55,415 bases of DNA, taken from IMG/VR virus record IMGVR_UViG_3300027816_003347, positions 1-55,415 of that record; one strand, written 5' to 3'. The first letter of the stretch is position 1, and each line of letters starts with the position of its first letter. Under the pieces are notes generated by a model, which was not told where the DNA came from, did not search any database, and saw only the letters and a program-made list of their open reading frames with translations. This document shows, piece after piece, positions 18,159-27,506 of this stretch. The stretch comes from a virus. Position numbers and translations under genes: made by a program.

Positions 18159-19155
18159 AAATTTCTATTACTTTTTTGAAAATTTGTTCATCACTCGGAT
18201 GACATTCAAAAGTTTCTTTTTTCTCTAAACAATTAATCAAAGGTGCAACACCTTGAATTGAACCCCACTCCTCAATACCATATTTTAATTCTGAAGCACA
18301 AAATATATCACAACCACCACCAACATAATGAAACTTATATTGTTGTGAGTTTTTTCTATATGGAATCCTCCAATATGGGTTAATTGAAGAACCAAGTTGA
18401 ATAATGTGAGCGTCTGTTGTACCTGCCAAGTGTAACAATCCTGAATCCATTGTTATAAAACAAATTGAATTTTGAATTAAATGCCAAGCCTGAGAGATAT
18501 TTGTTTGATTCATTAAGTTCAACCCTAATTTAATATCAATATCAAATCCTTTCTTTTCAATATGCCAAAAACCAACTTCATCTGTGTCTTTACCAATTGA
18601 AACAACAGCAATTCCCATTTCATTTAATTTGGTTGTTACTGATTGCCATTTATCAAAATCCCAAGTACGAGATTGCCACGTGGTTGCTGGATGTATCAAT
18701 ACATATTTTTCAGGTAAACCTTCAATAGGTTCAAATGGGTCTGAATAATATTCACATTCCATTTCAGTGGGTAATAAGTTAAAACCTAAATTCATGGCAT
18801 GGAATTGACGAATATCAATTCTAGCATGTTTTGACTGAACTCCTTTATCATTTTGTCTACCAACATTATAGAAAGAACTATGGATTAGGAAGTTTTCTCT
18901 TAGGTAGTCAAAGTTAATTGAATCGGGACGATAAGTGTTTTTAATATATGGATTGTGTTTAAACAATTCAGGATGTTTCGTAATTAGATTTAACTTACAA
19001 CCATATGCTTCTGAAACTTTTTTAATAGTGGGGGTTGAACAAAGAGCATCGCCCATTGAATAACATTCTGACAAATCAAAGTATACCGCATCTCCAACTT
19101 CTTGAGCTGGTACGTTCCATAAAAATTCGTTTCTTGTATGCCAAATTTTTCTCAT
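18142..19155 (-). CDS. GT9 heptosyltransferase-like glycosyltransferase
   Basis: A 337-residue GT-B protein of family GT9. Visible features are CYSMGDALCSTPTIKKV (the acceptor-domain start that in WaaC/WaaF reads GDxLxxxP), YVLIHPATTWQSRTWDFDKW (donor-domain entry), and MDSGLLHLAGTTDAHIIQL (ADP-heptose-binding signature region). The length fits WaaF-like enzymes. The expected role is transfer of heptose from ADP-heptose, either to a growing glycan or to host lipid A core. It overlaps the TibC-like gene by 17 bases, the longest overlap in the operon. An in-frame start at 19155 lies 23 bases after the preceding stop, leaving room for an internal promoter (a TATTTAA lies just upstream). Confidence 0.85.
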   Translation of the reverse strand: MRKIWHTRNEFLWNVPAQEVGDAVYFDLSECYSMGDALCSTPTIKKVSEAYGCKLNLITKHPELFKHNPYIKNTYRPDSINFDYLRENFLIHSSFYNVGRQNDKGVQSKHARIDIRQFHAMNLGFNLLPTEMECEYYSDPFEPIEGLPEKYVLIHPATTWQSRTWDFDKWQSVTTKLNEMGIAVVSIGKDTDEVGFWHIEKKGFDIDIKLGLNLMNQTNISQAWHLIQNSICFITMDSGLLHLAGTTDAHIIQLGSSINPYWRIPYRKNSQQYKFHYVGGGCDIFCASELKYGIEEWGSIQGVAPLINCLEKKETFECHPSDEQIFKKVIEIYGTGN

Positions 19156-19178
19156 AAATTAAATAATAATAAATCAAA

Positions 19179-19889
19179 TTAACATATCCAAACTAATGGA
19201 AAATCTTGAAGTTCTGGATTATTTGGCATATCCAATTCTGTTGGCCATTGACCTCTATCAAAATGAAATGCTTCAAACAATCTATCATTAATAAATGTTA
19301 ACTCCATTGTATCAGGTACCGCAATCCACCATGAACCAATCATTGGTGCGGAATTGTTTCCGTGTAAATGTGTTAAAGTAAAATGGTTTGTAATTTTTTC
19401 TAAAATTTTGGTTGCTCTTGGACGATATTCATTAACATCACCAGTCCAATGTATTTCCAACACAATACCAATCACATTTTTTGATAGTTCTTCAATATTG
19501 GTATTTTCAAAGAATTCATACTCGGCACCCTCAACATCAATTTTTAAAAAAACATTTTTATCTTCATCACCATTTTCTTTAAGATGGTCAAAAAAATGTT
19601 TTTTATCGTTTTCTTTTATGTGACTTAATCCTTCTTTGTGAAAAATTAAGTTGTCGTTAGGGTGTGTAAAATCAACGGTGTGGTCATATAAATGAACAGG
19701 TTTAGATGTTCTATTGTGAAAATCTAGTTCAAAATCACAATTATATTCAACACCATATGTGTACAACACATCAGCCTTGTCCAATATTGTTTGATTTACA
19801 ATATAACCACCATCATTATTACTACCCAATCTAACTTTAGTATCTAAAACACCATATGGTCTTAGAAAGTTTACAAAATCGTCTCTCAT
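19179..19889 (-). CDS. FkbM-like methyltransferase
   Basis: A 236-residue protein with VFLKIDVEGAEYEFF near residues 112-126, the FkbM/Methyltransf_21 signature. The N-terminus RLGSNNDGGYIV is typical of a subgroup acting in glycan clusters. VIGIVLEIHWTG corresponds to the next core strand. The classical glycine-rich motif I is replaced by VLYTYGVEYNCDFELDF, so SAM binding is probable but not certain. The expected role is sugar O-methylation. It is the second gene of the operon, overlapping the epimerase gene by 4 bases. Confidence 0.78.
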   Translation of the reverse strand: MRDDFVNFLRPYGVLDTKVRLGSNNDGGYIVNQTILDKADVLYTYGVEYNCDFELDFHNRTSKPVHLYDHTVDFTHPNDNLIFHKEGLSHIKENDKKHFFDHLKENGDEDKNVFLKIDVEGAEYEFFENTNIEELSKNVIGIVLEIHWTGDVNEYRPRATKILEKITNHFTLTHLHGNNSAPMIGSWWIAVPDTMELTFINDRLFEAFHFDRGQWPTELDMPNNPELQDFPLVWIC

Positions 19890-20692
19890 TTTAAATAATT
19901 CATATATTCAGTTAATCCTTTTTCAAGTGTGTATTTTGGTTCCCAACCCTTCATCCATTTTAATTTATTGGAACAAGTATAAAATTGATAACCTTTTGGA
20001 ATTATATCTTTTGATGTGTATCCAAAATCAATTTTCATAATATTCAATATTTTTTCAAATGATTCTGCAACGCCTGAACCAACATCATAAAACTTACCCA
20101 ATAACTTTTTATAGTTTTCAAATGCAAATATGTTTGCTGATATAATATCTTTAACATATATAAAATCTCTTTTTGGACTACCAGGAAATAATTTAATTTC
20201 ATCACCTGATAAATTCTTTTTGTGCATTTGATATGCGACAGATGACATAATTCCTTTATGTTCTTCACCTGGTCCATACACATTAAAGTATCTAAGTGCA
20301 ATTCCACCATTATTAATAATGTAATCTTCGGCAATATATTTGCTCCACCCGTATAAGTTAGATGGGAATTCATTATTGGTTCCATAATTTGCTGCTGATG
20401 ACGAATAAATCAAAGGAATTTTTTTTGATTTACAAATGTTTGATATGTGTTTACTAAACTCATAATTAACCAACATCATATAATTAACGTCTTGTTCTAA
20501 TGTGTTTGAACAAGCGCCAACGTGAAATACAGATTTAATGTCTAACCAAAATAAATTTGAGACATCTGACTTCCATGTGTGAGAATTAAATACATCCTCA
20601 TTAATTTCAATAACCTCAAATTGTTTTTCTAATTCTACTTTCAAATTAGACCCGATAAAACCTTTTGAACCTGTTAAGATTACTTTTTCCAT
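19886..20692 (-). CDS. hldD: ADP-L-glycero-D-manno-heptose 6-epimerase (HldD-like)
   Basis: A 268-residue extended short-chain dehydrogenase and the first gene of the minus-strand operon. The NADP-binding start is ILTGSKGFIGSN. The catalytic residues are Y114 and K118 in LYGWSK plus the Ser cluster at 98-100. Several segments are specific for HldD and not for other epimerases: VFHVGACSNTLEQD, YSSSAANYG, YFNVYGPGEEHKG followed by SVAYQMH, and KRDFIYVKDI. HldD converts ADP-D-glycero- to ADP-L-glycero-manno-heptose. It is shorter than E. coli HldD (about 310 residues), lacking some loop sequence. It would set the donor for the GT9 and TibC-like transferases downstream. The HldD of gram-negative hosts serves LPS core synthesis, so acquisition from a host is likely. 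Confidence 0.88.
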   Translation of the reverse strand: MEKVILTGSKGFIGSNLKVELEKQFEVIEINEDVFNSHTWKSDVSNLFWLDIKSVFHVGACSNTLEQDVNYMMLVNYEFSKHISNICKSKKIPLIYSSSAANYGTNNEFPSNLYGWSKYIAEDYIINNGGIALRYFNVYGPGEEHKGIMSSVAYQMHKKNLSGDEIKLFPGSPKRDFIYVKDIISANIFAFENYKKLLGKFYDVGSGVAESFEKILNIMKIDFGYTSKDIIPKGYQFYTCSNKLKWMKGWEPKYTLEKGLTEYMNYLK

Positions 20693-20753
20693 TTGGAATA
20701 AAAATACGAAAGAAATGATTAAAGGAAAACATTTTGTGGTATTTATTATTACA
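20693..20753. promoter_or_regulatory. Bidirectional promoter region between heptose operon and lectin-protein operon
   Basis: This 61-base AT-rich gap separates two divergent operons. Rightward, TATTTAT at 20740-20746 lies 7 bases before the ATG at 20754. Leftward, the minus-strand sequence TTTTTAT (20704 to 20698) lies exactly 5 bases before the ATG at 20692. Both match the TATTTAT start-proximal element seen throughout the window. Neither start has a Shine-Dalgarno sequence. Confidence 0.55.
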
Positions 20754-22901
20754 ATGCCAAGACCAATTGCCTATAAAACGGGAACAATCCAACCTCCAAA
20801 TACTGCAAAACAATCCAATATTCTTGTGGGTGTTGGTCCTTCAAATTGGGGAGCTGGTGCTGCAAATGCGACTTTTTATAATAGTGTTGATTCATCTTAT
20901 CAATATGTTATTATAAAAAATTCTAATCCACCGGCAATGTGGGCTACTGGTGATTTTACTGATACAAGTTTATTAAGAATAATTAATGGTTTACCTGAAA
21001 GAATTAATCAGACCGTTTTTACAAACGTAAATACTGCGATAAATTGGTTATTTGAAACAGGAGTTTATTCCATGTTGAAAAGTGAACAACTTTATGGTGA
21101 ACCTATTACTAACGGGTTAGTAATATCTGTAAATGGACCATCAACAGGTAAAAATATATTTAATGCGACAACTTATCCTGATTTTATAGGATGGTATGAT
21201 TATGGTGGATACGCAAGTTATAATATAACTAATGACCCTCCTTATCCAGGAAGTACTACAAAAACAGCAATCAGAGGAGGATTCGGATGTTATTCAGGTA
21301 TTGCTATGGAAGTTGGAAAACAATATGTGTTTTCCTTTTGGGTAAAAGCAATTGGGGATATTCCTAGTGATGCGCTTTTAACATGGAATAATCAATTTGG
21401 TAGCGGAGAAACTAATTCTTGGGTTGGATATTTACCCTCTAGTTCAGGCATATTTCCTACAAGTTGGACAAAATTTTCTTTTACTTTTACTTTAAATGCT
21501 GTAAGAACTCAATTTTATTTTTATGTTTATTCTCCTTCAACTCCTTCTTTTAGGAGTCCAACTAGTCCAGTATTATTTACTGAATTACAATTAGAAGAAG
21601 GTTCAACAGCAACAAATTATGCAATCCCTTCTGTTTATAATTTATATAGTCTCTCAATGAAACCAACTAATGAAGGTTTATTAAATACATCTAGTTTATC
21701 TTTAGCTAATGGTACTTATTTCAATACAAATCAGGGTGGTGTGTTTAATTTTGATGGGATTGACGATTATGCTGTTTTAACTGATGCTTCATTAAAAAAT
21801 TATACAACAATAACCGCAAATATTTGGATGTATATTAATAGTTTTACATCAACATTTGAAACATATTTCTCATATAATGCCGAGGAAGCAGGATTAACTC
21901 AAGGTTGGGGTTTAAGACGAAGTGGTGATAACACTTTTCAATATTGGGGTGGAACGGGAAATTCGGGTATTAAACTTTATAAAAATGGTTCTCTTGTTGG
22001 AAGTAGTAATTCAACATGGAGTTATGTTTACGATTTAAATACGACAGGTTCATGGGCAATGATTACATTAGTTGCTACTGGAGTTTCTTCTTGGAATTCA
22101 CATAATAGACTTACTTTGGGAACTCGAAGTGACTCTTTAAATTCGGCGACTAATTATAAAGTTGGTTTATTTAATTTATATAATAGAGAATTGTCTGTAA
22201 CTGAAATTGAAAATTTATACACCGCTGGTTTACCAACATATCAAGCAAGTAATAGTATAATGATTAATCAAGGATTAACGCTTTATTTAGACGCTACAAA
22301 TCCAAACTGTTATCCCGGTTCAGGGACGGCAATATATGATTTAAGTGGGTATGGAAATAATGGTACTTTATATAATGGTGTCGCGTTCAGTTCAACGTAT
22401 GGTGGAGGATTAGTTTTTGATGGTGTTGATGATTATATCATAATTCCAGGTAATGGAAGTGTAAACGCCTCAAGACCGACAGTTGAATTAGTGATGACCA
22501 CCTCAACAAACGGGGGAAATATACTTGCTCAAGGTCAATACGGTTCAAATTGGGGTTTTGGTGTTGGTGTTAAACCTACAAATATTATGGCTAGAAATAA
22601 TAGTGGAGATGCTACTATTAGTGTAAATAACAGTGGTTTAGTTCATGTGGTGGTTGTTTGGGATGGAAGTGGAAACCAGTATTATAAAAATGGTCAATAT
22701 TTAGGTAGAACAACGGCTAACTATTCACCCAACCCTGGTGGTGATGTTACTATAGGTGGTGTTAGGGCTCAAGTACCATCTCAAAATTTACAAGAATTTG
22801 GTAATTCAACAGTTAATATTGTTAGAATATATAATAGACCATTAACTAATACTGAAGTACAACAAAACTTTAACTCAATAAAAACACAATTTGGACTATA
22901 A
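20754..22901 (+). CDS. Lectin-domain tail fibre/receptor-binding protein, paralogue 1
   Basis: A 715-residue protein. I chose the ATG at 20754 over the longer start at 20715 because its product begins MPRPIAYKTG exactly like the two paralogues. Residues 1 to about 115 are a conserved head, probably the virion-attachment part. Residues about 120-290 resemble a carbohydrate-binding module of the CBM_4_9 type (QYVFSFWVKA, LFTELQLEEGSTATNY). Two concanavalin-like/LamG jelly-roll domains follow: one starting FNFDGIDDYAVL and one starting YDLSGYGNNGTLYNG with LVFDGVDDYIII. The role is probably binding to surface glycans of the host. The three genes form a tandem family. The stop codon shares one base with the next ATG. 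Confidence 0.85.
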   Translation: MPRPIAYKTGTIQPPNTAKQSNILVGVGPSNWGAGAANATFYNSVDSSYQYVIIKNSNPPAMWATGDFTDTSLLRIINGLPERINQTVFTNVNTAINWLFETGVYSMLKSEQLYGEPITNGLVISVNGPSTGKNIFNATTYPDFIGWYDYGGYASYNITNDPPYPGSTTKTAIRGGFGCYSGIAMEVGKQYVFSFWVKAIGDIPSDALLTWNNQFGSGETNSWVGYLPSSSGIFPTSWTKFSFTFTLNAVRTQFYFYVYSPSTPSFRSPTSPVLFTELQLEEGSTATNYAIPSVYNLYSLSMKPTNEGLLNTSSLSLANGTYFNTNQGGVFNFDGIDDYAVLTDASLKNYTTITANIWMYINSFTSTFETYFSYNAEEAGLTQGWGLRRSGDNTFQYWGGTGNSGIKLYKNGSLVGSSNSTWSYVYDLNTTGSWAMITLVATGVSSWNSHNRLTLGTRSDSLNSATNYKVGLFNLYNRELSVTEIENLYTAGLPTYQASNSIMINQGLTLYLDATNPNCYPGSGTAIYDLSGYGNNGTLYNGVAFSSTYGGGLVFDGVDDYIIIPGNGSVNASRPTVELVMTTSTNGGNILAQGQYGSNWGFGVGVKPTNIMARNNSGDATISVNNSGLVHVVVVWDGSGNQYYKNGQYLGRTTANYSPNPGGDVTIGGVRAQVPSQNLQEFGNSTVNIVRIYNRPLTNTEVQQNFNSIKTQFGL

Positions 22902-25072
22902 TGCCGAAACCAATAGCATATAAAACGGGTTCAATCCAACCACCAAACACGGCAAAACAATCCAATATTCTTGTGGGTGTTGGTCCTGCAAACTGGGGTG
23001 CGGGTGCGGCAAACGCAACTTTCTATAATAGTGTTGATTCATCTTATCAATATGTGATTATAAGAAATACTAACCCACCAGCAATGTGGGCAACAGGTGA
23101 TTTCACTGATGCAAGTTTATTAACAATAATAAATGGTTTACCTGATAGAGTAGGTTCAACACCATTTACAAGTGTTAGTACTGCAATAAATTGGTTGTTG
23201 GGTTCAGGAACTTATTCTATGTTAAAAAATGAACAACCTTACGGTGGTCCTGTTGTTAGTGGATTGGCTGCGGGATTTAATGCAACACAAAAGAATTTAT
23301 TTGTTAATGGAGATTTTAACAACACAGAATCTGGATATCCTTTTTATTTTGGTTCTTATGGTGGTTCATCTACTGTAATTGATATTACAAATAATAAACC
23401 ATATGTTGGTTCTAAAACTACTAAAGCATTACAAATTACAAATGGTGGTAATGTAATGTATACAACTAATTTAATGGAAGTAGGTAAAACATACACATTT
23501 TCGTTTTGGGGTAGAAAAACAGATGGTACTAGCGGGGATATTGGATTTGATAAAGGACCTATTTGGAATAACCAAAATGGGTTGGGAGAATTAAACAATT
23601 TTTCATATCCTTGGAACGGAACTGTTTTACCAAGTACTACAATAGATGGTACTTGGAGAAAGTATAATTATACTTTTTTATATAACGACGCTAGAACTCA
23701 ATTTTATTTTTATAATGTCGCTGGTGTGTCTATTTTTACTGAATTTCAAATTGAAGAAGGTTCAACATCAACAACTTTTTCATCATTTCCTAATTACACT
23801 CCACAAAACACAGGTTTAATAAACACTGGAAATTGGTCTTTAATTAATGGTGCTTATTTTGGTGGAAAATATGGTGGGTCATACAATTTTGACGGTGTGG
23901 ATGATAGAATTACTTATCCTATAGGATTCTCAACTTGGAATGATAAAACTTTCACTATTGAAAGTTGGTTTGAATGGGGAACAGGGGCGTCTAATAATAA
24001 TTACGGATGGTTTGAATTGGCTGGTGCTGGAGGTTCAAATTGGGGATTATCACATGTTCCTAGAACTGGTGCTTTTTATTTTTATTGGGTATCATCGGCT
24101 AATGGTGGTGGATATTATGTGTTAAATAACGCTATCCAAGATAATGTTCCTTTACATATGGCTATTACCTTTAATGGGGTTGGTGGAAATAACGCTACAA
24201 CACTCTATAATAATACTAAAATTTATATCAATGGTGTTTTGCAAACTAATGTAGAAGGTGGTGGTGCCGGTGTAAGTTCTAATAGTGTAATTAGTGTTGG
24301 TGGTCAACAATATCCTTTTAAAGGTAACATTTATACTTTTAATTATTATAATAGGGTGTTATCAAATACGGAAATTCAAAATATATATAGTGCTGGAGTA
24401 CCAATTTATCTCCCATCCCAATCTATAGTTAATCAAGGATTAACAGTTTATTACGATTTTTCAAATCCAAATTGTTATGGTGGTGAAGGAACAACAATTT
24501 ATGATTTGAGTGGATATAACAATAACGGAACATTAATAAATGGGACTTCATATAGCACAACAAATGGAGGAGCATTAGTATTTGATGGTGTGGATGATTA
24601 CGTTCAATTTACTTCAACATATGCGGGTACCATTTGTTTTTGGGGTATAATGGATAACGATATTCCTGGATTGGCAGCTTTAGTGGGTGTTAATGCTACA
24701 GGTGATGGTGCTTTAAGATGGTATGGTACTAATTTTAAATCTTTTAGAGGTGCTGTACCACCACCTTATATTGCGGGAGCTGCAGATGCTAACGATTATC
24801 AAACTGGTTATCTTAACCAATTTATGATAAATGGTGTATCTAATTTACCATTAGATGGTAATGGGTTTTATATTATTCCAAATAATAGAACATTAGACCA
24901 AAATTTCTATGTGGGTGCAATAGGTAATAGAAACGTAAGTACTCTTTCACATACCTTTATGGGTAGAACATATAAAGGAAAAATATTTAAAGTAATGATT
25001 TACAACAGACAATTAACAAATGCCGAATTATTACAAAATTATAATGCTACAAAAGCACAATATGGACTTTAA
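22901..25072 (+). CDS. Lectin-domain tail fibre/receptor-binding protein, paralogue 2
   Basis: A 723-residue protein with the same plan as its neighbour: head MPKPIAYKTGSIQPPN with the shared NILVGVGPANWGAG segment, a CBM-like domain (YTFSFWGRKT, FTEFQIEEGSTSTTF), and two LamG-like jelly-roll domains (YNFDGVDDRITY and YDLSGYNNNGTLING/LVFDGVDDYVQF). Identity to paralogue 1 is very high over the first 110 residues and falls sharply afterwards, as expected if the head is fixed to the virion and the lectin parts diversify. The second LamG domain has a different inner sequence from paralogue 1 (GTICFWGIMDND), so a different ligand is likely. Confidence 0.85.
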   Translation: MPKPIAYKTGSIQPPNTAKQSNILVGVGPANWGAGAANATFYNSVDSSYQYVIIRNTNPPAMWATGDFTDASLLTIINGLPDRVGSTPFTSVSTAINWLLGSGTYSMLKNEQPYGGPVVSGLAAGFNATQKNLFVNGDFNNTESGYPFYFGSYGGSSTVIDITNNKPYVGSKTTKALQITNGGNVMYTTNLMEVGKTYTFSFWGRKTDGTSGDIGFDKGPIWNNQNGLGELNNFSYPWNGTVLPSTTIDGTWRKYNYTFLYNDARTQFYFYNVAGVSIFTEFQIEEGSTSTTFSSFPNYTPQNTGLINTGNWSLINGAYFGGKYGGSYNFDGVDDRITYPIGFSTWNDKTFTIESWFEWGTGASNNNYGWFELAGAGGSNWGLSHVPRTGAFYFYWVSSANGGGYYVLNNAIQDNVPLHMAITFNGVGGNNATTLYNNTKIYINGVLQTNVEGGGAGVSSNSVISVGGQQYPFKGNIYTFNYYNRVLSNTEIQNIYSAGVPIYLPSQSIVNQGLTVYYDFSNPNCYGGEGTTIYDLSGYNNNGTLINGTSYSTTNGGALVFDGVDDYVQFTSTYAGTICFWGIMDNDIPGLAALVGVNATGDGALRWYGTNFKSFRGAVPPPYIAGAADANDYQTGYLNQFMINGVSNLPLDGNGFYIIPNNRTLDQNFYVGAIGNRNVSTLSHTFMGRTYKGKIFKVMIYNRQLTNAELLQNYNATKAQYGL

Positions 25073-25083
25073 TAAATAAAATT

Positions 25084-25341
25084 ATGATACAAATATACGA
25101 TGAACGCAATTTTTTAATTTTTAACGTAAGTGAAATTAACAAAATTAATTTTGATGAGGTTTTAGAAACATCAGCAACTACATTACGAAAGTCAGTTAAT
25201 GAAACTAAGACATTAATTAAATGGGACGGTGAAGCGCCAGATTTTGTTGCAACAATGACAACAAAAGAAGGTCCTTACACCTATGATGAAATATTAACAA
25301 TTTTGGCAACACCAGAATGGACAGACCCAAACCCAATTTAA
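25084..25341 (+). CDS. Small hypothetical protein between lectin paralogues
   Basis: An 85-residue acidic protein (MIQIYDERNFLIFNVSE start; ends EWTDPNPI) with no membrane segment and no recognised domain. It lies 11 bases after paralogue 2 and 33 bases before paralogue 3, in the same direction. Small genes in this position of tail-fibre operons are often assembly chaperones or minor tail proteins; nothing in the sequence proves this. Its stop codon lies inside the left arm of an inverted repeat. Confidence 0.6.
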   Translation: MIQIYDERNFLIFNVSEINKINFDEVLETSATTLRKSVNETKTLIKWDGEAPDFVATMTTKEGPYTYDEILTILATPEWTDPNPI

Positions 25342-25363
25342 GGTTTGTAAATCTTTAAATTGG
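25333..25363. repeat. Perfect 9-bp inverted repeat abutting a promoter-like element
   Basis: The arms CCAATTTAA (25333-25341) and TTAAATTGG (25355-25363) are separated by 13 bases. The right arm touches the TATTTAT element at 25364. There is no T-run after it, so it is a weak terminator candidate. It could equally be an operator or an attenuating hairpin at the junction between the small gene and paralogue 3. Confidence 0.45.
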
Positions 25364-25370
25364 TATTTAT
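25364..25370 (+). promoter_or_regulatory. TATTTAT start-proximal element
   Basis: TATTTAT is followed by 4 bases and the ATG of lectin paralogue 3 at 25375. It is the same element and spacing class seen before other genes on both strands. Confidence 0.5.
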
Positions 25371-25374
25371 CATT

Positions 25375-27504
25375 ATGTCCAAACCAATAGCATATAAGAC
25401 AGGTTCAGTACAACCACCAAACACGGCAAAACAGTCCAACATCCTTGTAGGTGTTGGTCCCGCAAACTGGGGTGCAGGTGCGGCAAACGCTACTTTTTAC
25501 AATAGTGTTGATTCGTCTTATCAATATGTTATTATAAAAAATTCTAACCCACCTTTAATGTGGGGAACGGGTGATTTTACCAATACAAGTTTATTAACAA
25601 TAATTAACGGGTTACCAGATAGAGTAGGTTCAACACCATTTACAGGAACTACTACTGCAATAAATTGGTTGTTAGATTCAGGAATCTATTCCATGTTAAA
25701 AAATGAATTACCTTACGGTGGGTCAATAACTAGTGGGTTAGTATTAGATTTTTGTCCTAAGGTAAACAATTATTTTGCTAATGGTGATTTTGCTTATGGA
25801 ACCACAATTGGTTGGGTGGCATATGGTGGTACTATCAGTATTGCGGATATAACAAATGACCGTCCTTATGTTGGTTCTAAATCAACGAAGGCTTTACAAA
25901 ATTTAGGAGGTGGGTTTACTTGGGGTAGATATACTAATCCAGTTTATGGTCCGGGCGGATTATTAGTTACAGGACAAACTTATACTTTTTCTTTTTGGGG
26001 TAAAGTCTTATCGGGACCTAATTTTGATATTAATTGGAATAATCAAAACGGAAGTGGAGATGTAAGTAGTTGGAGCTATGGGAATTTTCCAGTTACAACT
26101 ACTTGGCAAAAATATACCCAAACTTTTACTTATAATATTTCTAAAAATTTTTTATATATTGCTGGAAGTTATGCTGCTAATACTCAATATGTACTCACAG
26201 AATTTCAACTAGAAGATGGAACCACTGCAAACCCATTTTCATCGTTTCCTGTAACTGCGGCTGGTTTAACAATCCCAAATAATGGTTTATTAAACACGTC
26301 AAGTTTTAGTTTGATTAATGGTCCTTATTTAAATGCGATTAACAATGGTAATATTAATCTTGATGGTGTTGATGATTATATTCTTTTAACAGATTCAACA
26401 TTAAAAAATTATACAACAATAACTGCCAATATTTGGATGTATGTTAATAGTACCAATACTTGGGAAACATATTTTTCATATAATGCTGAAGAGGCTGGAT
26501 TATTACAAGGATGGGGAGTAAGAAGACAAAGTAATCTTAATAATTACCAATACTGGGGAGGAACAGGAAATTCAGGAATTAAATTATATAAAAATGGAAC
26601 TCTTATTTCATCTGGTAATACTTCTAGTGTAGTATCAGATGGAACAAATACAACAGGTTCTTGGAATATGATTACTTTAGTAGCTAATGGTGTTTCGTCT
26701 TGGAATACACATAATAGACTAACTATGGGAACTAGAAGTGATAGTGTCAATTCTGCTACCAATATGAACGTTGGCTCTTTTAATTTATATAATAGAGAAT
26801 TATCCGCAACCGATATTGTTAATTTATATAATTCACAACTTCCAATATATCAACCAACCGCATTTCCTGTAAATTCAGGGTTAGTTCTTTTTTTAGATGC
26901 TTCAGACCCAAATTCATATACATCAGGTTCAAGTACTTGGAATGATATAAGTGGATATGGAAGTAATATGACTTTATTAAATTCACCAACATTTAATTCG
27001 GCTAATGGTGGTTTCATTAGTTTTGATAATGTTGATGATTTTGGTTTTATAAATGTAACAAGTGGTAATTTATTGGGAAATGTAAATATATCTATGGAAT
27101 TATGGATAAAAAATCCTGTTGGAAATTTTGTAATGAATGGGATTTATGGTAGTTATTTTTCTAGTGGGTTTTATTCGGGTGGTTTATTAAAAAATAGTGG
27201 AGGTTCGGCAGGACCTTCTTGGTCATCAACAGCATCATGGCAACAATGGGTTGCGGTATGGGACCAAACATTAAATCAAACTAGATTATACGTAAATGGT
27301 GTACTAACAGGTACTTCATCCAACACTTCTTGGAGTCCAAGCTCAGGAGGTAAATTAGTATTTGGTGGTGGTGCTCAGGGTAACGGAACTTATAGTAAAG
27401 AAGGTTCTATGGATATTGCAATCTACAGATTTTATAATAAAATACTAACCCAATCTGAAATTATTCAAAATTACAACGCAAACAAAACACAATTTGGGTT
27501 ATAG
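25375..27504 (+). CDS. Lectin-domain tail fibre/receptor-binding protein, paralogue 3
   Basis: A 709-residue third copy. The start at 25375 (MSKPIAYKTGSVQPPN) is preferred over 25360 because it aligns with the paralogues and because a TATTTAT element lies just before it. Head, CBM-like domain (YTFSFWGKVLSG, LTEFQLEDGTTANPF) and two LamG-like domains are all present. The first LamG domain (NLDGVDDYILLTDSTLKNYTT) is close to that of paralogue 1, while the second (WNDISGYGSNMTLLN, ISFDNVDDFGFI) is distinct. This mosaic pattern indicates recombination between copies or independent domain replacement. Confidence 0.85.
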   Translation: MSKPIAYKTGSVQPPNTAKQSNILVGVGPANWGAGAANATFYNSVDSSYQYVIIKNSNPPLMWGTGDFTNTSLLTIINGLPDRVGSTPFTGTTTAINWLLDSGIYSMLKNELPYGGSITSGLVLDFCPKVNNYFANGDFAYGTTIGWVAYGGTISIADITNDRPYVGSKSTKALQNLGGGFTWGRYTNPVYGPGGLLVTGQTYTFSFWGKVLSGPNFDINWNNQNGSGDVSSWSYGNFPVTTTWQKYTQTFTYNISKNFLYIAGSYAANTQYVLTEFQLEDGTTANPFSSFPVTAAGLTIPNNGLLNTSSFSLINGPYLNAINNGNINLDGVDDYILLTDSTLKNYTTITANIWMYVNSTNTWETYFSYNAEEAGLLQGWGVRRQSNLNNYQYWGGTGNSGIKLYKNGTLISSGNTSSVVSDGTNTTGSWNMITLVANGVSSWNTHNRLTMGTRSDSVNSATNMNVGSFNLYNRELSATDIVNLYNSQLPIYQPTAFPVNSGLVLFLDASDPNSYTSGSSTWNDISGYGSNMTLLNSPTFNSANGGFISFDNVDDFGFINVTSGNLLGNVNISMELWIKNPVGNFVMNGIYGSYFSSGFYSGGLLKNSGGSAGPSWSSTASWQQWVAVWDQTLNQTRLYVNGVLTGTSSNTSWSPSSGGKLVFGGGAQGNGTYSKEGSMDIAIYRFYNKILTQSEIIQNYNANKTQFGL

Positions 27505-27506
27505 TA

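Noticed and set aside
4171-20692. Bacterial LPS locus, so a bacterial chromosome
   Set aside because: The cluster is flanked on both sides by phage fibre genes, with phage DNA-metabolism and lysis genes further on, and gene packing is phage-like.
25333-25363. Intrinsic terminator
   Set aside because: The stem is AT-rich and no T-run follows; kept only as an inverted repeat.
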